The position numbers and the translations under genes were made by a program. The notes below the pieces were generated by a model, which was not told the origin of the DNA, ran no database searches, and saw only the letters and a program-made list of their open reading frames with translations. A stretch of 64,000 nt of DNA from Acidobacteriaceae bacterium (GTDB lineage Bacteria > Acidobacteriota > Terriglobia > Terriglobales > Acidobacteriaceae). Where the stretch lies: the NCBI GenBank assembly GCA_030041045.1, contig JASHOQ010000038.1, positions 1-64,000 on the forward strand. The letters run 5' to 3'. Shown one piece after another: positions 24,047-32,370 of the stretch (positions are counted from its first letter, which is position 1; the number at the start of each line of letters is the position of its first letter).

Positions 24047-26947
24047 CTACCGCTCGCTGCTCGATTCCCAACGCAGGGCCGCGCTGTAGGTGGGCTTATA
24101 GTATTCGCGCTGGGTCACATATTGCGGTTGCCCGTTGTAGTAGCCGAAGACCTCGTTGGTCAGGTTCAGGCCGTCGACGATCACGTGCAGTCCGCGCCAC
24201 ACGCGCATGCCCATCTGTGCGTCCACCTGCAGGTGCGAATAGGCGTAGTTGTCGCCCAGGGGGCCGTTCGACGGGCCGGGCGTGTCGTTGGCGGGATCGG
24301 CTTGGTTGTTGAACCATTGGTAGGCATAGTCGTAATCGCCATTAAAGGTCATGCCCAGGTGAACGGCGTAGCGCCCCAGCTCATAGCCAGGCTCGAAATT
24401 GAAGGCGTTGCGCGACGTGCCGATGAGCGGGGGCGAATACGTGCTCCCCGGAATGCCGTTGGTATGCGAATCGGCATACGAATAGTTGGCCATCATCTGC
24501 ATGCCGCGCAGCGCGCCGGGCAGGTAGCTCATGTTTTGCCGCCAGGCAAACTCCAGACCCCAAACCTGAGCGTTGTTGGCGTTAATGTCCTGCTGCGCCA
24601 GGTACGGGGCGTTGTTATCGTACGAGTTGATGTTTTCCCCGGGGATGTCGCAGAGGGAACCCGCGATTTCGCACGAGGTGTAAATGAGGACGATGGGGTC
24701 GTAGAGCTGCTTATAGAAGTACCCCGCCTGGATGACGCCGAAGGGGTGCAGTTCCTGCTCCAGCAGCAGGTCGTAGTTGTTGGAGCGGGTGGGCTGCTCA
24801 TTGGGGGTGCCGATCGAGTAGCGGGGAGTTTCGCCCGCGTCCCCGTTGTCCAGAATGTACGGCACCAGGTCGTAAGGGTTGGGAGGCGCCATGCCGCGTG
24901 AGTAGTTGGCCCGGATGGCGGTCGTCGGGGTCACCATCCAGCGTGCCTGCACGCTGGGCAAGGGAACGACGTAAGACTCAGAGGAGGTCTCCGGCGTGGT
25001 TCCAAGCCAGTTGCCATTGGCGTCGGTGCTCACGTAATAGCCGAGCGCACGCACTTCGACGGCCTCCACACGAAAGCCGGTCTGCAGGCTGAACCTGGGC
25101 CAGTTGATGGTGTTCATCACGTAGCCCGCGCTATTGTGCTGAACGAGATCGAAGTCGGCAGACTGGGAGGCCTCCTGGGTTGCGCCTTCATCCAGCGTGA
25201 ATTGCGACGGATTCGCCAGGACGTAATTGGCCAGCTCGCTCCAGACGGTGACAGGCCCCATGTAATACGTGCCGTCATAGTAGTGCTTGTTGTCGAACCC
25301 TGACAGGAACGGAACCATGGTTACGGTGGTTGCGGCGCCGCTGAGGTCGTATTCAGGCGTGTATGCCTCCTCAAAGGCGTGCTCGTTGCGGAATTCGCCG
25401 CCGAATTGGAGGGTTGCCGGGCGCGAGCCGAGATGGTAATTCATGCCCATGCCCGCCATCTCCTGCAAGTCGAGCTCAACGGCCGATCCGCTGGTGGTGC
25501 GGAAGGAATCGAGGACATAGTTATCCGGATTGAAATTATTGTCACCCGGTACGGTATTGGGGGATTCGCATCCCGGCGACCACTCCGGCCGGTAGATGCT
25601 GGCGGGTGTTCCGATGTAGCTGCAGTTGCTCTTGTCGTAGCTCTTCAGAGACGATACCGGGCTCCACTCCGCTACCGGATCGCCGCCGGCGTTCAGGAAG
25701 CGGGAGCGGGAGATCGCCGAACTCCATTGAACCCAGGAGTTCTTGAGAATGTGGTTGCCATCGAGAATCAGACTGCCGATTTCCGGGGTTCTATCTTGGT
25801 TCGACTCATAGAACTTGGCCTTGGGGCCGATTTCGTAGTACCACTTGTCGAGCCAGTCGTCGAAATCGGAAAGCAGGAAGCGCAGCGCAAAGTTGGTGGT
25901 CTGGCTCTTTTTAAAATCGAGGGTGCTGGTATAGCCCCAGCGAAGCTCTTTGAAGCGATACATGCGCTCGGTGTCGTTGTCGTAATAGGGAGTTGTCGAG
26001 CCGTCGGGGTTGATGTCCGGGCTGGGCTGGATGTTATCAATGCCGGCGCCGTTGTAATCCTCCTCGAAGCCGCCAATCAGGCCCCAGCGCTTGTCTGCGC
26101 CGAAGCGCGTGCCGGCGGTCACACTCGCCTTACCCACGTAGCGGGTATTCATGATCGGCGTGTAACCCATCGTTGTTTCCGCAGTGAAATAGGGCTCCGC
26201 TCCCGCCGACTTCGTGACCAGGTTCACCGAGCCGCCGATGCCGCCCGCGTCTTGATCGGCGGAAAGGGTCTTGTTGACCACGATGGACGCGACCATGTTG
26301 TCGGGAATCGTCGTCAGATCCACCTGTTCGACGACCACCTCAGGCGCAGGCACGGTCACGCCATCGACCGTGATATTGGTCAGCCGCGGATCCAGTCCGC
26401 GCACCTGGACGTACTCGCCCTGGCCTTCGTTGCGTTGCAGGGTGACGTCCGGCAGCCGGCCGGCCGCATCGGCGATGTTGGCGTTGGGCAAAGCCTCAAT
26501 ATCCGTAAGCGGCATCACGTTCACGATGTTCGCCGAGGTGATCTCTTCATTGATAGCCTGGGTCGTGGTTTGGATGGGGCCTGATCCAGCCGAGACTACA
26601 ACCTGCTGCGAGGCAGCGCCAACCTCGAGGACGGCATTGAAAGCTTCGGTCTGTCCTGCCTTCAGAGTAATGCCCTCGATCAGCGGGGCGTAGCCTGGGG
26701 CGGTAATCGTGACGGTGTAGGTTCCCGGGGCAAGCCCCTCGACGGTAAACTGGCCCGAACTATTCGTCGTAGCCACGGCGTTCCCGGGCGTGAGCACGAT
26801 GCGCGCTCCTCGAACAACACCTTTGGAAGCGTCGGTCACAGCGCCGTTGATGGTAGCCGTCTGCGATTGGCCGAAAAGCGCGGCTTGCATAAAAAAGATG
26901 AGAACGGCGGCTGCAGCCAGATTGCGCCGGCGAAGCAAAGGATTCAT
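24047..26947 (-). CDS. TonB-dependent receptor with carboxypeptidase-regulatory-like domain
   Basis: A 966-residue outer-membrane receptor. The start is ATG at 26947, six bases after GGAGG; the longer frame to 27037 lacks such a site. A signal peptide ends at FGQSQ, then a carboxypeptidase-regulatory-like beta-sandwich (INGAVTDASKGVVRGARI, residues about 30-115), then the plug with LPDVTLQRNEGQGEYVQVRG and NITVDGVTVPAPE, and a C-terminal barrel. The plug resembles the TIGR01782 (Caulobacter-type) subfamily rather than the Oar type of the other receptors here. The phosphatase follows downstream, and the two-component system lies divergently 257 bases upstream and may control it. Confidence 0.92.
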   Translation of the reverse strand: MNPLLRRRNLAAAAVLIFFMQAALFGQSQTATINGAVTDASKGVVRGARIVLTPGNAVATTNSSGQFTVEGLAPGTYTVTITAPGYAPLIEGITLKAGQTEAFNAVLEVGAASQQVVVSAGSGPIQTTTQAINEEITSANIVNVMPLTDIEALPNANIADAAGRLPDVTLQRNEGQGEYVQVRGLDPRLTNITVDGVTVPAPEVVVEQVDLTTIPDNMVASIVVNKTLSADQDAGGIGGSVNLVTKSAGAEPYFTAETTMGYTPIMNTRYVGKASVTAGTRFGADKRWGLIGGFEEDYNGAGIDNIQPSPDINPDGSTTPYYDNDTERMYRFKELRWGYTSTLDFKKSQTTNFALRFLLSDFDDWLDKWYYEIGPKAKFYESNQDRTPEIGSLILDGNHILKNSWVQWSSAISRSRFLNAGGDPVAEWSPVSSLKSYDKSNCSYIGTPASIYRPEWSPGCESPNTVPGDNNFNPDNYVLDSFRTTSGSAVELDLQEMAGMGMNYHLGSRPATLQFGGEFRNEHAFEEAYTPEYDLSGAATTVTMVPFLSGFDNKHYYDGTYYMGPVTVWSELANYVLANPSQFTLDEGATQEASQSADFDLVQHNSAGYVMNTINWPRFSLQTGFRVEAVEVRALGYYVSTDANGNWLGTTPETSSESYVVPLPSVQARWMVTPTTAIRANYSRGMAPPNPYDLVPYILDNGDAGETPRYSIGTPNEQPTRSNNYDLLLEQELHPFGVIQAGYFYKQLYDPIVLIYTSCEIAGSLCDIPGENINSYDNNAPYLAQQDINANNAQVWGLEFAWRQNMSYLPGALRGMQMMANYSYADSHTNGIPGSTYSPPLIGTSRNAFNFEPGYELGRYAVHLGMTFNGDYDYAYQWFNNQADPANDTPGPSNGPLGDNYAYSHLQVDAQMGMRVWRGLHVIVDGLNLTNEVFGYYNGQPQYVTQREYYKPTYSAALRWESSSER

Positions 26948-27204
26948 CGTGATCCTCCGGTGTGAGCTATCTTGCGTTGAAGACGAAGATGGATGCCGCA
27001 GAGAGTCTATGAATCGATTCACTTGCAATCTCCGCAAGACGGTCGCCGCGAATTTCTCCGATGGATTACCGCGTAACGAGGATGTGAGAAAAACGAGAGA
27101 AGTATGGCGCAGGAGTCTAATGCGAATCTTAGGAAATCCGCGCCGTTGGCGGTTTTCATGGAGAATTCACAATTTCCCGCTACGCTCCATCGCAGGATTC
27201 TTCT

Positions 27205-27882
27205 ATGCAAGTCTTGGTGGTTGAAGATAAGCGCAGTCTCGCGGGCCACCTTGGACGTGCGCTCGGAGACGAGGGCTATGCCGTCACGCTGGCCTACGAC
27301 GGCGAAGAGGCGCTGCGGCTGGGCAGAACCAATGCCTACGATGTGATGCTTCTCGACGTGATGCTCCCGCGCGTAGACGGTTTGACCGTCATTCGCAAGC
27401 TGCGTGAAGAAAAGCTGCGGACCCAGGCCATCATCGTCTCGGCGCGCGATACGATGCGCGATATCGTCTACGGCCTCGACGCCGGCGCGGACGATTACCT
27501 AACCAAACCCTTCGCGCTCGATGTGCTGCTGGCTAAGGTGCGCGCCGCGGGGCGACGAGTACCCATGCGGCCGGCGCAGATGCTGCAGTTTCAGGACCTG
27601 ATCCTGCACCCGCATCAATATGAGCTGCAGCGCGGCCAGCGCACGGCCACGCTCACACGCACCGAGTGCGCCCTGCTCTCGCTTCTTATGCGCCGGGCCC
27701 GCTCCGTGGTTCCTCATGCCGCGCTCATTGAAGAGGGTTGGAGCGGCGAAACCGACGTGAACTTCGACAGCCTTTATGTTTTCATCCGCGCGTTGCGCTT
27801 GAAGATCACCCATCCCGGTGAAGTGGAGCTGTTGCATACCATCCGCGGAGTTGGCTACTCCCTGCGCAGCGGATCATGCTGA
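27205..27882 (+). CDS. OmpR/PhoB-family response regulator
   Basis: A 225-residue DNA-binding response regulator. The receiver domain (1-115) shows the acidic pair Glu7-Asp8, phosphoacceptor Asp51 in MLLDVMLPR, Ser/Thr in VSARD and the conserved Lys in LTKPF. The winged helix (about 125-222) ends in the HTIRGVGYSLR signature of the OmpR family. A ribosome binding site AGGA precedes the ATG. It overlaps the sensor kinase gene by seven bases, so the two are translated together. It is divergent from the TonB receptor and phosphatase genes. Confidence 0.95.
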   Translation: MQVLVVEDKRSLAGHLGRALGDEGYAVTLAYDGEEALRLGRTNAYDVMLLDVMLPRVDGLTVIRKLREEKLRTQAIIVSARDTMRDIVYGLDAGADDYLTKPFALDVLLAKVRAAGRRVPMRPAQMLQFQDLILHPHQYELQRGQRTATLTRTECALLSLLMRRARSVVPHAALIEEGWSGETDVNFDSLYVFIRALRLKITHPGEVELLHTIRGVGYSLRSGSC

Positions 27883-29279
27883 TGGGCCGGGCCTCCATCT
27901 CTCTCCGGCTGACTATCTGGTTCGGCGCCATTTTCCTCGCCGGCTGGGTCCTGTTTGGCATGACGATGTGGGTCAACCTCAGGCGTACGCTCGTCGATGA
28001 GCGCTATCTCACCCTGAGCAGCCGGCTCGACCGCCTGCGCACCCTTCTCGAAAAACAGGAAGACGCCGGCACGCGTTACGAGGATTTCACAGATTTTGCC
28101 CACGCCACGGGCGGCGGCCTCGAAGAGATATTTCGTGCCGATGGCTCGCGCCTGCTTCCCTCCCCGTCTAAGGCCGCGCTGGCGTTTCCATGGCCCGCCA
28201 TTGAAGCCAACAAGGAAGAGAAGTTTTATCACGTGAATGCGCCGGACCAACCTTATTGGGTACTGGCGCACCGTTCGTCGCTCGATGGTGAAACCGTTTA
28301 TCTTGTTGCGGCGGCGCCCGAAGGCCAGAATCTACTGGTCCTCGACCGCTTCTGGGAAGGGCTCATCGCATCGGCTCCCATTTTGCTGCTCATCTCATCG
28401 GCGGGTGGCTACTGGCTCAGCCGCAAAGCTCTTCAGCCCGTGGATCGCATCGCCGCCACGGCCCGCTCCATCAGCATCTCGAATCTCTCGGGGCGCGTGC
28501 CCGTCGTGAAGAGCGGTGACGAGCTCGAACGTCTGGCTGAAACGTGCAACGCGATGCTGGCGCGGCTGGAAGTCGCAGTGAATCAGATCAACCAATTCAC
28601 AGCGGACGCCTCGCACGAGCTGCGCGGGCCCATTTCGTTCGTACGCACCGTGGCTGAAGTGGCCTTGCGCAATCCCAGCGCCGACGCCGAGAGCCGAAAA
28701 GCTTTCGAGGACATAGTGGACGAAACGGCCAAGGCCACGGTGCTGCTCGAAGACATGCTCACGCTCGCCCGCGCCGATGCCGAGCGCGGCGACAAGGCCC
28801 TGGAATCGCTCAATCTTACTGCCGTGGTCGAGGAGGCGTGCGCAATGGCGCGCCCCATTGCCGAGGACCGTCGTCTCGATCTCTCCGTCTCACTTGGCGC
28901 GTCGCGTTTCGTCAACGTTCGCGGCGACTCTTCCACGTTGCGCCGTCTGCTCTGGATTCTGCTCGACAATGCGCTCAAGTATACGCAGTCGCCCGGACGC
29001 ATTGACGTCGCACTGAGCACCAACAGTCATCATGCCACCGTTGAAGTGCGCGATAGCGGCGTGGGTATCTCCGCCGCCGATCTGCCCTGCATCTTCGACC
29101 GCTTCTACCGCGCAGATCCTTCGCGCAGTAATGTGGAAGGCGCCGGTCTGGGCCTGGCCATCGCCAAGTGGATCGCCGAGATGCACCATGCCCAGCTTTC
29201 AGTGACAAGCGAGATGCACAAAGGAACCGTATTTCAACTCATCATTCCTGCTAACTTGGATCCTGCTCCAATCTCATAA
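27876..29279 (+). CDS. Sensor histidine kinase (HAMP-HisKA-HATPase)
   Basis: A 467-residue membrane kinase partner of the preceding regulator. It has a first membrane helix at about residues 8-32, a periplasmic sensor of about 130 residues, a second helix near 165-185 and a HAMP linker. The dimerisation/phosphotransfer domain has His247 in DASHELRGPISF. The ATPase domain has the N box LLDNALKYT, G1 DSGVGI, F box IFDRFYRAD and G2 GAGLGLAIAKWI. The layout matches CusS/QseC-type kinases. The signal sensed is unknown; the nearby divergent receptor and phosphatase suggest a nutrient. After it, the plus strand enters repeat family B. Confidence 0.95.
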   Translation: MLMGRASISLRLTIWFGAIFLAGWVLFGMTMWVNLRRTLVDERYLTLSSRLDRLRTLLEKQEDAGTRYEDFTDFAHATGGGLEEIFRADGSRLLPSPSKAALAFPWPAIEANKEEKFYHVNAPDQPYWVLAHRSSLDGETVYLVAAAPEGQNLLVLDRFWEGLIASAPILLLISSAGGYWLSRKALQPVDRIAATARSISISNLSGRVPVVKSGDELERLAETCNAMLARLEVAVNQINQFTADASHELRGPISFVRTVAEVALRNPSADAESRKAFEDIVDETAKATVLLEDMLTLARADAERGDKALESLNLTAVVEEACAMARPIAEDRRLDLSVSLGASRFVNVRGDSSTLRRLLWILLDNALKYTQSPGRIDVALSTNSHHATVEVRDSGVGISAADLPCIFDRFYRADPSRSNVEGAGLGLAIAKWIAEMHHAQLSVTSEMHKGTVFQLIIPANLDPAPIS

Positions 29280-29347
29280 AGCCAAGCAATGCCGGCTGCG
29301 ATAAGCCGCGGCATCCATCATGATCTGGCAATTATTGCCAACAGGGC

Positions 29348-29440
29348 GAGTTACTCATTGACGCGTTGGTGTCTGGGAACTTTGGATCCGTTCGACATTC
29401 GATTACCAGCGAGTCATTCACTGATCCGATGTCCGAATGC
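29348..29440. repeat. Dispersed repeat family B, copy 2
   Basis: Matches 21478-21571 over about 93 bases (see the shared blocks listed there). It lies 69 bases after the histidine kinase stop. Further weak similarity such as TTTGAAATCGC against TTTCAAAACGC suggests the homology once continued to about 29530. The remainder of the 29280-29670 gap shows no gene I can support. Confidence 0.55.
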
Positions 29441-29670
29441 CTGCGAGGCGGTTCTCTTGCCGGAAAATCTCCAATATCGGGGCGAAGCGCTTTTTGAAAT
29501 CGCAGGCGCTAGAAGTTTTCTACTCAGTCTCTGGACTGAGCTTCAAGCCCGTCAATCAAGCTCGGGAGAGCCTTGACCGCCAAAATCTTCAGTGTCGATT
29601 GGTACAGAAGTCCGGGGCGCTTCAACAGCTGGTTAAGTCGTAAGATCACCGTGCGGAAAATGGGTGCAGG

Positions 29671-30016
29671 TCACAGCAACACATAGGTGGGACCCGGATA
29701 GCGGAGATCGTCTTGCCATCCGCGAATGCTGGGACGGACAAATTTCGCCACAATGTCAGGATTCCTCGCGGCGAAATCGCGTGTGGTGAATTGCACGCGA
29801 TACGGATCGTACCCCGATGAGCTGATGAGCGTGGTGCGCACTTGAGCGTCGGCCTGCTTGGCGAAATACGGCTCGCTGGTGACAAAGATCTGCTGCGCGT
29901 AGCCTGGGTCGGCCAGGAAATTGGCAATGGAGCTCGTAGAAGGGATCTCCCGCACGTTGGTAGAGCGTTGCAAGGGCTTTTTCAGGAGTCTGATGGCCTG
30001 TCATTTGCTCTAACAT
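29671..30016 (-). pseudogene. Fragment of NMT1/SsuA-like ABC substrate-binding protein, frameshifted
   Basis: Two overlapping minus-strand frames together resemble the C-terminal third of a NitT/TauT-type (NMT1 domain) periplasmic binding protein. The first reads TPEKALATLYQRAGDPFYE. After a shift near 29945 it continues as SIANFLADPGYAQQIFVTSE, PYFAKQADAQVRTTLISSSG and NPDIVAKFVRPSIRGWQ to the stop at 29671. The first half of such a gene is missing and no transporter genes are nearby, so this is a decayed remnant rather than a sequencing error alone. Confidence 0.65.
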
Positions 30017-30255
30017 GAGTGCTTGAGGTTTCTCTTCTGCTTGCAGCTTCGCTCGCGCCAGGAAAGGTCGGATCGCCGCATTCTTATTCCACAGATCGCG
30101 GGTTTCCTCGACTCACATATATCCCGACATTTATCCCCGAACGGGCTAGAAAACGAGCATGGAGCGGATCTGGCGCCGCGAAGCGCCCTGAAAGTGTCAC
30201 AGAAGCAGAAGCCGCAGGTGCAAACCTGCTAATTTGCTTCTATAGTATTTCTGCT

Positions 30256-32253
30256 ATGAGCCCAATCATCGTTGACGACAGAATGACGCGCAGGGAATTG
30301 CTGCAACGATCGGCAACCGGAGCGGCAGTGCTGGCGGCCGGAATTGCCTTGCCGGGAATCAGTTTGCCCGCGATTGCGGAAATTTCCGCCTCAGAGCCGA
30401 AGAGTACAGCGCAACTGTACGCCGACACCTTGAAGGTTTGGTGCGACGGTTTGCTGGCGAGGCAAGTGACGGAGATGCGCGATCCGGCATTCTATGGAGG
30501 GTTGTTGTGCCCGGCATGCGCCCTCATTCACGGACGGTGCGGAGACGCCGTATACCCTCTGTTGCGCATGGCGCACACAACAGGTGAGGCAAAGTACGTG
30601 CGCGCCGCGATGCAGGTGCACGAGTGGAGCCAGGCACAGGTGAGCCGTGAGGATGGAAGCTGGGTGAATGACGTCACATTAAGCAACTGGCTGGGAATAA
30701 GCGTGTTCCACGCGATTGCACTGGCCGAGGCGCTTGAGTTTCACGGAGTGGTTCTGGATGAGTCGACGCGAGGGAGATGGAAGGATCGTCTCGCCGCGGC
30801 AGCGAAGTTTCTCGATAGCTTCATCACCATCGAAACAGGGAATGTGAACTATCCAGCGACCGCGACGTTGGCGTTTCAACTGTGCGGCCGCGTGCTGGGT
30901 GACGCACATTACTTCGATCGGGCGCGTGCGCTGGCGCAGGAAGTGATGGGCCAGTTTACGCCGGATGGATTTCTTGCCGGCGAGGGGCATCCGCTCAACG
31001 GTGCCTCGGCAAAGGGTTGCAGGCCGGTGGATCTTGGGTACAATGTCGAGGAATCGCTGCCGTCGCTGGCGCTGTACAGTCTGCTCGCCGAAGACAAGCC
31101 GGTGCAGGAGCAGGTGGTGGCGGCGATGAAGACGCACATGGAGTTCATGCTGCCCGATGGCTCCTGGGATAATAGCTGGGGAACGCGTAATTACAAATGG
31201 AGCTGGTGGGGCAGCCGCACGAGTGATGGATGCGAACCGGGGTTCGTGCTCATGTCGAGATTCGACGGGAGGTTTCGCGAAGTTGCGCGACGTAATTTGG
31301 GTTTGATGGCGGCGTGTACGCACGATGGCTTGCTCTACGGCGGTCCAGACTACTTCGCGCACGGCGATCTGCCCTGCATCCACCACACATTCACGCATGC
31401 CAAGGCGCTGGCGACGGTGCTCGATCGCGATGAGTTGAGCAGCGAGATGAACGAGAGGCCGGCCCTGCCCCGCGACGAGGCTTATGGGTTGAAGAGTTTT
31501 CGCTCGATCGGCACGCGGATGGCGGCAATAGGGCCGTGGCGCGCGACAGTGACGGAATACGACTGGGAGTACCTGGAGCATGTGCAGCCGGGGGCAGACA
31601 ATCTAGGGGGTGGGCATGTTTCCGGCGGGGCTTTGTCTTTGCTGTACCACGAGTCGCTCGGGCCGATCTGCACTGCGAGCATGACCAAGTATCTGATGGT
31701 GGAGATCGCCAACCAACAGCAGTATCGCAGGGGGCCGCACATGGATTTGACGCCGCGCGTGGAATTTACAGCGGCGGGTGAGACCTACACCAATCTCAAC
31801 GATTTCAGGGCCACGCTCGACGCGAGCCAGAGCGGCTCAGAAATTGTCTTTCAGGTGCAAGGACATCTTATGACTGCATCACGGCGGCCATTCTCCGGCA
31901 GCGACCTTGGCTATCGCATGGTGTACAAAATGAGCGAAGCAGTCGCTGAGATCGCGGGAAGTGCGACCGGGACTGGAGCCGCCTCGGCGCACTTGCGGCT
32001 GATCGTTCCCGTGATCGCGCGCAGCGGGGAGAGCGCAGAGGCGGTGAACTCGCAAACAGTGCGCGTGGCAAAAGCGAACGGAACGCTTACCGTGAGCACC
32101 GACGCAGAAGGTGGCTTCGATATAGCGGCGATACAGGAAAAAACCTTTAACCTGGTGCCGGGGTTCGAGGCAGTTCCTTTGATAGTCGGGATCGAACCCG
32201 GGAAAGAAGCCCGTGTACAACTTCGAGCGGAAGTGAGCCGGCCGCTGCAGTAA
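30256..32253 (+). CDS. Tat-exported protein, probable alpha/alpha-barrel carbohydrate-active enzyme
   Basis: A 665-residue protein. Near the N-terminus is a twin-arginine signal, TRRELLQRSATGAAVLAAG; the start may be ATG 30256 or ATG 30283, neither with a strong ribosome binding site. Residues about 55-430 are helical and rich in Trp, Tyr and His (DGSWDNSWGTRNYKWSWWGS, PCIHHTFTHAKALA), recalling six-hairpin (alpha/alpha) glycosidases or polysaccharide lyases. About 430-665 look like beta-sandwich, as in heparinase-type lyases. I cannot assign a family. The neighbourhood of GH2 and TonB genes supports a glycan-degrading role, which is inference. It runs tail to tail with the membrane regulator. 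Confidence 0.7.
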   Translation: MSPIIVDDRMTRRELLQRSATGAAVLAAGIALPGISLPAIAEISASEPKSTAQLYADTLKVWCDGLLARQVTEMRDPAFYGGLLCPACALIHGRCGDAVYPLLRMAHTTGEAKYVRAAMQVHEWSQAQVSREDGSWVNDVTLSNWLGISVFHAIALAEALEFHGVVLDESTRGRWKDRLAAAAKFLDSFITIETGNVNYPATATLAFQLCGRVLGDAHYFDRARALAQEVMGQFTPDGFLAGEGHPLNGASAKGCRPVDLGYNVEESLPSLALYSLLAEDKPVQEQVVAAMKTHMEFMLPDGSWDNSWGTRNYKWSWWGSRTSDGCEPGFVLMSRFDGRFREVARRNLGLMAACTHDGLLYGGPDYFAHGDLPCIHHTFTHAKALATVLDRDELSSEMNERPALPRDEAYGLKSFRSIGTRMAAIGPWRATVTEYDWEYLEHVQPGADNLGGGHVSGGALSLLYHESLGPICTASMTKYLMVEIANQQQYRRGPHMDLTPRVEFTAAGETYTNLNDFRATLDASQSGSEIVFQVQGHLMTASRRPFSGSDLGYRMVYKMSEAVAEIAGSATGTGAASAHLRLIVPVIARSGESAEAVNSQTVRVAKANGTLTVSTDAEGGFDIAAIQEKTFNLVPGFEAVPLIVGIEPGKEARVQLRAEVSRPLQ

Positions 32254-32370
32254 CGGGTTCTTGCTATGACTCCGTTGGCGAAGCCAGCCAGCCGGCTCGT
32301 CGAACTTCCCGGATCGCGTCTTCAACTGTGAATTGCCGAGTATGAACGGCACGTTAAGCAGAGAGTGGAA

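Noticed and set aside
25379..26584. Long open frame (about 400 codons) antisense to the TonB receptor
   Set aside because: It lies wholly inside a well-supported receptor gene; its translation is Arg/Val/Gly-rich with no domain, and GC-rich genes often leave open antisense frames. The same applies to frames at 3377-4963, 34020-35330, 37739-38779 and 1187-2371.
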